This document shows positions 39,352 to 46,913 of a stretch of 51,160 nt of DNA, piece by piece (the stretch's first letter is position 1; each line of letters starts with the position of its first letter). Below the pieces are notes generated by a model. The model was not told the DNA's origin, did not search any database, and saw nothing but the letters and a program-made list of their open reading frames with translations. This stretch comes from Candidatus Avoscillospira stercorigallinarum (GTDB lineage Bacteria > Bacillota > Clostridia > Oscillospirales > Oscillospiraceae): NCBI GenBank assembly GCA_018713205.1, contig DVFN01000089.1, positions 1 to 51,160 on the forward strand, given 5' to 3'. The translations under genes were made by a program, and so were the position numbers.

Positions 39352-40532
39352 GGCGGGCGCTGCTGGCGGCCCTGGCCACGGTGCTGGTCTGCGCGCTGGC
39401 CTTGGCCGCGGTGCGCTGGGGCCTGGAGGCCGCCATGCCGGACTACCCGGCAGCCCTCTCGGCCGAGGCTGCCGAGGAGAAGATCACCGGCATGTGGCTG
39501 ACGGAGCAGGCGGCGGAGCGGGACAACAGCCTCTTGATTTTCGGCTCCAGCGAGCTGAAAACCACCGATATCTGCACCCACCCGGCCAACTTCTTCGCGG
39601 ATACGGGCCTCCAGGTGGATCTGATCGGCCGGGGCTCCTGCCAGTCTATCATCCATGCCATGGCCATCGGCGCCCAGGGTGAGGCGCTGCGGGGGCGGCA
39701 GATCGTGCTGATTACCGCGCCCCAGTCCTACGTCCCCGAGGGCATCGCCAGCGACCTCTTTATGGCCAACTATTCCCAGCAGCAGCTCCTGGACATCCTG
39801 GGCGACGAGACCATTCCCGATGACATCAAGACGTATCTCTCCGCCCGGACTCAGGATCTCTTCGACGCCTACGAGGCCGATACCGGCCTGACCCCCGAGG
39901 CCTACACCGCCGGAGATCTTTTAAGCACGGCCTGGGCCGAGGACGGAGCCGCGGCGTTGCTGGCGCCCTACGGCGCGGCGGCGGAGTGGCTGCTGGACAC
40001 CCGGGATCTGGCCGAAGCCAAGGACCTGGCCGAGGACTTTCCCGATGAAGCCCCGGCGGCCCTGAACCTGGCGTTCGACTGGGACGCCGAGCTGGAAGCG
40101 GCCCTGGACCAGGCGGCGGAGATGGTCACCAACAACGATTTCTATATGCAGGACAGCTACTACGCCACGTATATCGGCGCGAAGCTGGACCAGCAGGCCG
40201 GGAAGGACGCCGCCCTCTCCTACGAGACCTCGCCGGAGTACGACGACCTGCGGTGCCTGCTGGACCTGTGCAGCCTGTGGGATCTGGAGGTCCTCTTCGT
40301 CCACGTGCCCATGCACGGGGCCTGGAACGACTTCACCGGCTTCGACGCCGGACGCCGGGCCGCCTACTACCAGGCGGTGCGGGAGATTGCGGAAGACTAC
40401 GACAATGTGACGCTGCTGGATTTGACGGGCTATGAGTACGAGCCCTATTTCCTCTGCGACACCATGCATCTCGGCTGGAAGGGGTGGCTGGCAGTTGACC
40501 GGGCCATTGTGGAATTTTATCACGCAGCTTGA
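39348..40532 (+). CDS. dltD: DltD (SGNH-like D-alanyl transferase)
   Basis: IFGSSELKTTDICTHPANFF and C-terminal DTMHLGWKGWLAVD. Confidence 0.93.
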   Translation: MRRALLAALATVLVCALALAAVRWGLEAAMPDYPAALSAEAAEEKITGMWLTEQAAERDNSLLIFGSSELKTTDICTHPANFFADTGLQVDLIGRGSCQSIIHAMAIGAQGEALRGRQIVLITAPQSYVPEGIASDLFMANYSQQQLLDILGDETIPDDIKTYLSARTQDLFDAYEADTGLTPEAYTAGDLLSTAWAEDGAAALLAPYGAAAEWLLDTRDLAEAKDLAEDFPDEAPAALNLAFDWDAELEAALDQAAEMVTNNDFYMQDSYYATYIGAKLDQQAGKDAALSYETSPEYDDLRCLLDLCSLWDLEVLFVHVPMHGAWNDFTGFDAGRRAAYYQAVREIAEDYDNVTLLDLTGYEYEPYFLCDTMHLGWKGWLAVDRAIVEFYHAA

Positions 40533-40656
40533 AACCTGGGTCCGCACCCATTGGGCGCCCCGGGCAGTGTTTTATGCTTTGATCGTCGCGGCCCTCTACC
40601 TGACCTGGGTCTATACCGGCGGGGAGAGCGTGGCCTTTGTCTACAGCGAATTTTAA
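40495..40656 (+). CDS. dltX: DltX-like small membrane protein with C-terminal FVYSEF
   Basis: TTG start candidates at 40495 (AAGGGG RBS, about 10 nt spacing) or 40507; ~50 aa; one TM (AVFYALIVAALYLTWVY) and C-terminal FVYSEF like the DltX FIYNEF tail; overlaps the dltD 3' end. Confidence 0.75.
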   Translation: MTGPLWNFITQLETWVRTHWAPRAVFYALIVAALYLTWVYTGGESVAFVYSEF

Positions 40657-40669
40657 CGGGAGGTTCCCT

Positions 40670-41023
40670 ATGAAGAAAACCATGATTCTGGCCGGCGCTC
40701 TGGCTCTGGCCCTCTTGGCCGGCTGCTCCGCCGGCGTCATCTCCAGCGAGGACGGTCCCACCCAGGTGGTGGGCGTCACCACCACGGCGGATATGACCCC
40801 CGCGGAACAGGTGGAGCTGGTGAAGACCCTGATCGACGCGCCGGTGGAGGAGCTCTACGAGGCCATCGGCCAGCCTGCAGATTCCGCCTATGCCTCCTCC
40901 TGCCTGGGCGAGGGCGAGGACGGCGAGCTCTACTATGAGGGCTTCACCGTCTACACCTACCGCGACACCGACGGCAGCGAGAGCGTCTATGACGTGATGG
41001 AGGCTCCCTCCACGGAGGGCTGA
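40670..41023 (+). CDS. Small lipoprotein, paralogue of the C-terminal domain of the 34410 product
   Basis: Lipobox LLAGC; LYEAIGQPADSAYASSCLGEGEDGELYYEGFTVYTY. Confidence 0.82.
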   Translation: MKKTMILAGALALALLAGCSAGVISSEDGPTQVVGVTTTADMTPAEQVELVKTLIDAPVEELYEAIGQPADSAYASSCLGEGEDGELYYEGFTVYTYRDTDGSESVYDVMEAPSTEG

Positions 41024-41025
41024 CC

Positions 41026-42243
41026 ATGCGCCGCCTGTTGCTGTCGGCCGCTGCCTTGGCGGCCCTGGTCTGCCTGCTGATTCTGCCCGCCGGTGCGGCG
41101 GACACCGGGGTGGAGCCCCTGCTGCGGCAGGTGTCGCTGACCCATGTCTTTGGCTCGGAGACCTTCACCCTGGACGAGGTGGAGTTCCAGCGGATCATCG
41201 TCCCGGCCTACGTGCTGGAAGTCTACGACACCGACGACTACGCCATCCACCCCGGCGAGCGGGACGAGAAGGTCCGGGAGCTGAAGCGCTACCTCTATTC
41301 CAACGAAAATTTCCCCACCAACGAGTTTGTCACCTATTCCCAGGCCGACATCAAGCGGGATATGGTAGCCGACTACTTCGACGACCACCTGGCCCTGCTG
41401 ATCGAGGTCCTCTACCAGTTCTGCGGCCTGGAGGACCGGGAGCCCTGCATCGACCCGCTGACCGTCTACCTCTTCCACCAGCTGGAGGATCTGGACAAGG
41501 ATATGCGCAACGACATCGAGGTGGTCTATAAGTACCGCATGATCCAGGAGGACACCGTCGGCACCATCAGCCGCTCCGGCGAGCCCGACGGCATGTACTA
41601 CTACGCCCAGACCGACCCGGACTGGGCAGACAAGGAATTTGCCTTCGAGGGCAACGGCGCCACCCTTCGGGACCGGGGCTGCGGCACGGCCTGCATGTCC
41701 ATGGTCTTCTCCACCTACCACATGGTGGAGATCAACCCCTATTGGGCGGCAGATTACGCCCAGGACGGCAACTGGCAGGTGAGCTACGGCCTGCCCAATG
41801 AGTTTTTCCTGGGCATTGCGGAAAAGTATGCCCATCTGGAGACAAAACGCTACGGAACGGTCCTAAACCAGCCGCAGATTATCAAAAAGGCCGACGTGGA
41901 CATGGACACGCTGGCTGACCAGATTGAGAACCAGGGCTATATGGCCATCATCCACGTGGTAGCCGGCGCCTTCACCAGCCAGGAGCACTATATGGTTCTG
42001 GCCGACTACGAGGTCATTGACGGCGTGGGCTATTTCCTGGTGGCGGACCCGTATATCATGCCGGAGCGGTACTCCAGCCGGGACCAGCTGAAGGACGTCC
42101 CCGGCGACAACGAGGGCCTGATCTACGCCACCTCCAGCCTTCTCTACCGGGACATGAAGTCCATCATCCTCTTTGCCCAGGACCGGGAGGCCTTCCCGCT
42201 GGGCTGTAAGTCCGCTGCCCCGGTGCGCATCGATCACGACTAG
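41026..42243 (+). CDS. Secreted C39-like (papain-fold) peptidase domain protein
   Basis: Signal peptide; GCGTACMSMVFSTYH, EHYMVLADYEVIDG, FLVADPY pattern. Confidence 0.75.
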   Translation: MRRLLLSAAALAALVCLLILPAGAADTGVEPLLRQVSLTHVFGSETFTLDEVEFQRIIVPAYVLEVYDTDDYAIHPGERDEKVRELKRYLYSNENFPTNEFVTYSQADIKRDMVADYFDDHLALLIEVLYQFCGLEDREPCIDPLTVYLFHQLEDLDKDMRNDIEVVYKYRMIQEDTVGTISRSGEPDGMYYYAQTDPDWADKEFAFEGNGATLRDRGCGTACMSMVFSTYHMVEINPYWAADYAQDGNWQVSYGLPNEFFLGIAEKYAHLETKRYGTVLNQPQIIKKADVDMDTLADQIENQGYMAIIHVVAGAFTSQEHYMVLADYEVIDGVGYFLVADPYIMPERYSSRDQLKDVPGDNEGLIYATSSLLYRDMKSIILFAQDREAFPLGCKSAAPVRIDHD

Positions 42244-42254
42244 GAGAGTGAGCC

Positions 42255-42959
42255 ATGGCGGATCATAAACATTGGAAGCGAACCCTCAAGCGCAATACGC
42301 TGAATATTCTCCTGGTGGTGCTGGTCCTGGCGCTGCTGGCCGGCGTGGCGGCGGCGGTCTGGACCATTCTGCCCCTGTTCCAGAGGAACCACACCGAGCA
42401 GCCGCCCCAGGAGGAGGCCGAGCCAACCCTGGAGGAGCTGCTGCGGCCCGATGAGACGATCCCGGACCCGGAGGACGCCGAGCCGGGCGAGCTGCCGGTC
42501 ACCGGCGAACAGACCAAGCCCCAGGCCCCGCGCCATACCTTCGGCGGCGTGGCAGTCTACTATGAGGACGGGGCCCTGACCGATACCATTTCCCAGACCC
42601 ACGGCATTGCCCTGACCCTCCCCGGGGGCGAGGCCCTGCCGCGAATCGATCTCCAGGGTATCTCCGGCAGCTGGGGCAGCCTCTCGGATTCCGAGCGGGA
42701 GACCTTGGCTGTTGGCGTGGTCCAGAGCTACTATGTGGACGGCCCGGCCGCCGAGCAGGTGGAGGTAACGGCCGACAGCGCCGTGGAACGGGGCTATCTC
42801 GTGACGGTGCCGGAGACGGAAGACGCTCCGGCGGTGACGGCCCGGGTGAAATTCCTCCAGGTGGGACAGACCCTGTGGATTGTCTCTCTGCTGGAGACCA
42901 CCGAGGCGGCGGGAAACGAGCTGCTGCAATCGGTCTATGAGACGGCGGAGGCGGCATAA
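42255..42959 (+). CDS. Membrane-anchored extracellular protein of unknown function
   Basis: N-terminal TM (NILLVVLVLALLAGVAAAVWTIL), acidic linker; start close behind the upstream stop. Confidence 0.75.
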   Translation: MADHKHWKRTLKRNTLNILLVVLVLALLAGVAAAVWTILPLFQRNHTEQPPQEEAEPTLEELLRPDETIPDPEDAEPGELPVTGEQTKPQAPRHTFGGVAVYYEDGALTDTISQTHGIALTLPGGEALPRIDLQGISGSWGSLSDSERETLAVGVVQSYYVDGPAAEQVEVTADSAVERGYLVTVPETEDAPAVTARVKFLQVGQTLWIVSLLETTEAAGNELLQSVYETAEAA

Positions 42960-43757
42960 ATGAAGAGATTACAACCCATAGGCGCGCTGCTGGCGCTGCT
43001 GCTGTTCCTGACCGGCTGTGCGGCGGAGCCCGTTCCCACGGAGGCGCAGCAGCAGCCGCCGGTCACCGCGCCCGCGGAGACGCCGGAGCCGGTGGAGGAA
43101 CCGCCTGCGGAGCCGGACGAGGAACCGGAGAGTATGGAGCCGGAAATCGTGGAGCCGGAGCCGGAACCGCTGGAGCCGGGCTTTCACGAGGAGGCGGGCG
43201 GCCTCTACTATGTCCAGGAGGACGGAACGCTGCTGACCGACGGCAGCCTGGGTTACCTGGACTTTGACAGCGAGGGCCGCTATACCACCGGCAATGCCGA
43301 CCTGGACGCCGGAATTCAGGCCCTGCTGGCGGCGGCGTGCCCCGACCCGACGGCGGACCGGGAGACCCGGCTGCGGGAGGCCTATGTCTACATCCGGGAG
43401 AATTTCCGCTATCTCAGCATGCCCCACTACGAGGCCGGCTCCACCGACTGGGCGGAGACTGCCGCCACGGCCATGCTGGACCAGGGCAAGGGCAACTGCT
43501 ATTGCTTTACGGCCCTGTTCACCTACTGCGCCCGCCAGCTGGGCTACCAGGCCTATAACGTGGCCGGGCACGAATACAGCCCCGATAACGACCATGCCTG
43601 GACCATGATCGACTGGCCCGACGGCGAGACCTATCTCTTCGACGTCCAGCTGGAGTACGCCTATCTCTACCAATACGAAAACAAGCCCGTCATCGACATG
43701 TTCAAAGCCTCCGGCAGCGACGGAATCTACAACGGGTTTGTGTACTATTTCCCGTAG
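42960..43757 (+). CDS. Transglutaminase-like lipoprotein with Pro/Glu-rich linker
   Basis: Lipobox LTGC; GKGNCYCFTALFTYCARQLGY, DHAWTMIDW, LFDVQLEY; similar to the 32875 product. Confidence 0.85.
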   Translation: MKRLQPIGALLALLLFLTGCAAEPVPTEAQQQPPVTAPAETPEPVEEPPAEPDEEPESMEPEIVEPEPEPLEPGFHEEAGGLYYVQEDGTLLTDGSLGYLDFDSEGRYTTGNADLDAGIQALLAAACPDPTADRETRLREAYVYIRENFRYLSMPHYEAGSTDWAETAATAMLDQGKGNCYCFTALFTYCARQLGYQAYNVAGHEYSPDNDHAWTMIDWPDGETYLFDVQLEYAYLYQYENKPVIDMFKASGSDGIYNGFVYYFP

Positions 43758-43833
43758 ATGGATATACAGAGACGAAACTGAGAGCGGTTGCCGCGCCGAA
43801 GGTTCGCTACAGATCTCCAACGGGTGCAAGGGC

Positions 43834-44098
43834 GCGTCGCCTGAGAGGGAAGGCTCCCCTTGAGGGGAGCTGTCAGCCGAAGGCTGACTGAGAGGTGTTA
43901 CCGCACCGAAGGTTTGCTGCAGGGTTTCGGCCTGTGCAGAGGGCGCTTGCGCGCCGCCGCCCTTACGGGCGGCACACCTCTCCGTCACGCCCTTTGGGCG
44001 CACCACCTCTCCTCAAGGAGAGGCTTTGGGGTGCATCGCCTGAGAGGTGTTGCCGCACCGATGGCTTCCCGCAGAGTTTCGGCGTATGCAGAAGGTGC
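43834..44098 (+). repeat. Family B structured repeat between transglutaminase lipoprotein and second MBOAT gene
   Basis: Same ordered hairpins as 36084-36362, with different but still complementary stems (GCCGCCCTTACGGGCGGC; CGCCCTTTGGGCG; CTCTCCTCAAGGAGAG). Confidence 0.85.
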
Positions 44099-44152
44099 GC
44101 CCCATGAATCTCCTCTATCAAGCATTCCCAATCCACGAAAGGAGCTTTGCCC

Positions 44153-45535
44153 GTGAGCTTTGGTTCCGCGATCTTTCTCTTCGGCTTCCTGCCTCTGACG
44201 GCGGCGTTGTACCGGCTGCTGCCCTGGCGCTGGGCCCGCCGCGTCCTGGTGACGGGGGCCAGCCTCTTTTTTTACGCCTGCGGGCGGCTGTGGGATCTGC
44301 CGGTGCTGCTGCTCTCGGCGCTGCTCCACTACGCCGCCGGACGGCTGCTGCTGAGAACCCAGTCTCGCCGGGCCGTGGTGGCCGCCGTGGTGGTCCTGGA
44401 CCTGGGTCTGCTGGCCGCGTGCAAGTACCTGGATTTCTTCTGCGCTGCCGCCGGGCTGCCCGTCGGACCCCTGAATCTGCCCCTGCCTCTGGGCGTGTCC
44501 TTCTTCACCTTCCAGGGGATCAGCTACGTGGTGGACGGCAGCCGGGACCGGTCCCAGCTGAGCCGCACGTTTTTCCCGGTGCTGCAATACCTCTGCTTTT
44601 TCCCCAATCTGGTCTCCGGACCTCTGGCGCGATTTCAGGCCGTCCGGCCCCAGCTGGAGGCCGCCGTCCGGCCCGATGGGGAGACGGCCGCACTGGCGCT
44701 CCGGCGCTTCACGGTGGGCCTGGGCAAAAAGCTGCTGCTGGCCGGGACGCTGGCTCCGGCGGTGGACGCCGTCTTCGCCCTGGACGCCGCCGCCCTCGAT
44801 CTGCGCACCGCCTGGCTGGGGGCCGTGGCCTATGCCCTTCAGCTCTATTTTGATTTCAGCGGCTACAGCGATATGGCCCTGGGCCTGGGCTGCCTCTTCG
44901 GCGTGACGCTGCCGGAGAATTTCCGCTATCCCTACCGGGCCGGGTCCATCACCGACTTCTGGCGGCGGTGGCATATCTCCCTGTCCCAGTGGTTCCGGGA
45001 CTACCTGTACATCCCCCTGGGCGGCAGCCGCCGGGGCAAGGCCCGGGCTGTGGTCAATAAGCTGGCCGTCTTCCTCGCCACCGGCCTCTGGCATGGGGCC
45101 AATTGGACCTTTGTCCTCTGGGGCGCGTGGCACGGCCTCTTCGCCGCCCTGGAGACCGCCACGCCCCTGGGCCGCATCGGCAAACGGCGGTTCGGCCACG
45201 TCTATGCGCCGCTGGTGGTCCTGGTGGGCTTTACCATGTTCCGGGCCGATACCGTGACGGCTGGGCTGGCGGTGGTTTCCAACCTGTTCACAGGCTTCGC
45301 CTTCCAGGAGGCTTCGACGCTGGCCTTGGCCCACTGTCTGACGGCCCGGGTCTGGACGGCGCTGATCCTCGGCGCGTTGGGCGCGCTGGGGTTCGGCTCC
45401 TGGCTCTGGCGCAAGGTCTCGGCCCGGCGCGGGGCTCTGGCGTGCAGCCTGGGCCTGACGCTGGTCCTGCTGGTCCTCTGTGTGCTGGCCCTGGCGTCCG
45501 GTTCCTTCCAGCCCTTTATCTATCAGCAGTTCTAG
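44153..45535 (+). CDS. AlgI/PatA-like MBOAT O-acyltransferase with C-terminal FIYQQF
   Basis: FGVTLPENFRYPYRAGSITDFWRRWHISLSQWFRDYLYIPLGG, GLWHGANWTFVLWGAWHG; GTG start 8 nt after GAAAGGAG. Confidence 0.93.
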   Translation: MSFGSAIFLFGFLPLTAALYRLLPWRWARRVLVTGASLFFYACGRLWDLPVLLLSALLHYAAGRLLLRTQSRRAVVAAVVVLDLGLLAACKYLDFFCAAAGLPVGPLNLPLPLGVSFFTFQGISYVVDGSRDRSQLSRTFFPVLQYLCFFPNLVSGPLARFQAVRPQLEAAVRPDGETAALALRRFTVGLGKKLLLAGTLAPAVDAVFALDAAALDLRTAWLGAVAYALQLYFDFSGYSDMALGLGCLFGVTLPENFRYPYRAGSITDFWRRWHISLSQWFRDYLYIPLGGSRRGKARAVVNKLAVFLATGLWHGANWTFVLWGAWHGLFAALETATPLGRIGKRRFGHVYAPLVVLVGFTMFRADTVTAGLAVVSNLFTGFAFQEASTLALAHCLTARVWTALILGALGALGFGSWLWRKVSARRGALACSLGLTLVLLVLCVLALASGSFQPFIYQQF

Positions 45536-45545
45536 GAGGCAGGCT

Positions 45546-46868
45546 ATGAAGCATCTCACCCGCATCTTTTTCTGGCTCTTCTTGGGCCTCTGCGCCCTGC
45601 CTCTGGCCGCGCTGCTGGTCCTGGGCCCGGCGGAGGCCGCCTCCAACCAGGTGCTGGCTTCGGCCCCCAGCCTCACCAACCGGGACGGCAGTTTCAACGA
45701 CGGCGTTCTCACCGACCTGTCGGACTACCTCTCCGACCGCTTCGGCTTCCGGCAGGAGCTGATTACCCTCCAGGCCCGGCTGACTGCCGCGCTCTTTCAC
45801 GAATCCGCCGCGGACTCGGTGCTCCTGGGATCCGAGGGCTGGCTCTACTACGCCGACACCCTGCCGGATTACGAGGGGACCAACGCCCTGACCGACCGGC
45901 AGCTCTGGGCTGCGGCCCGGACGCTGCGGCTGATCCAGGACGCCGCCCAGGCCCAGGGGGCCCAATTTCTCTTTACCGTGGCCCCCAATAAGAACAGCCT
46001 CTATCCGGACGCCATGCCGGACCGCTATCCCCGGTCCGACACGCCGGGCAATTGGCAGCGGCTCCAGGTTCAGCTGGAGGCCCAGGGCGTGGCCTATGTG
46101 GACCTGACCGAGACGCTGACCCGGGAGGAGCCGGTCTACTACCGCACCGACAGCCATTGGAACGACTACGGCGCGGCCTTGGCCCACGACGCAATCCTGG
46201 AGGCCCTGGGTGAGAACGGTACTGCGGCCCAAGCGCCCTTCACCACTGGCACCCACCTGGGAGACCTCTATGCCATGCTGTATCCCACGGGGACCGAGAC
46301 CGAAGCCTGCCCCGTGCTGGACCGGGACCGAACCTTCACCTATACGGCCCCCTTCCGCTCTCCCGAGGACATGACCATCCGCACCGAGAGCGCCGGCGCG
46401 CTCGGGAGCCTTCTCATGTACCGGGACTCCTTCGGCAATAATCTCTATGCGCCCCTGGCGGAGTCGTTCTCGAAGGCCTGCTTCTCCCGGTCCATGCCCC
46501 TCCAGCTGGAGCTGATGGAGGAGACGCAGCCGGATCTGGTGCTCTTTGAGCTGGTGGAGCGAAATCTCAGCTGGCTGTGCACCCAGCCGCCGGTGCTGGC
46601 GGCCCTGCCCTGTGAGCCGGTGGAGGCCGAGACGACCGGGGCGTCCGTGGCCCTGACCATCCGGGAGGCTAACGGCCTGACCTGCTACAGCGGCAGCCTG
46701 GAGGCCCTGGACTGGGATTCGCCGGTCTATCTGTCGCTGGACGGCACATATTACGAGGCCACCCCTGCCGGAACCGGGGACAATCCCTTTACCCTCTATG
46801 GGCCCCGGGCCGATGTGGTGCGCGTCTACTATCGCAGCGGCGGCCGGTGGCTGGAAGCCGAGACATAA
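45546..46868 (+). CDS. AlgJ/AlgX-like (DHHW/SGNH) putative O-acetyltransferase partner
   Basis: N-terminal signal anchor; YYRTDSHWNDYGAALAHD and YRDSFGNNLYAPLAE motifs. Confidence 0.88.
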   Translation: MKHLTRIFFWLFLGLCALPLAALLVLGPAEAASNQVLASAPSLTNRDGSFNDGVLTDLSDYLSDRFGFRQELITLQARLTAALFHESAADSVLLGSEGWLYYADTLPDYEGTNALTDRQLWAAARTLRLIQDAAQAQGAQFLFTVAPNKNSLYPDAMPDRYPRSDTPGNWQRLQVQLEAQGVAYVDLTETLTREEPVYYRTDSHWNDYGAALAHDAILEALGENGTAAQAPFTTGTHLGDLYAMLYPTGTETEACPVLDRDRTFTYTAPFRSPEDMTIRTESAGALGSLLMYRDSFGNNLYAPLAESFSKACFSRSMPLQLELMEETQPDLVLFELVERNLSWLCTQPPVLAALPCEPVEAETTGASVALTIREANGLTCYSGSLEALDWDSPVYLSLDGTYYEATPAGTGDNPFTLYGPRADVVRVYYRSGGRWLEAET

Positions 46869-46912
46869 AAAAGCCGAACCCACGGCAAATGTGGGTTCGG
46901 CCTTTTATTATG
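46866..46912. terminator. Bidirectional rho-independent terminator
   Basis: AAAAAAGCCGAACCCAC-ggcaaat-GTGGGTTCGGCCTTTTATT between convergent genes. Confidence 0.9.
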
Positions 46913-46913
46913 T

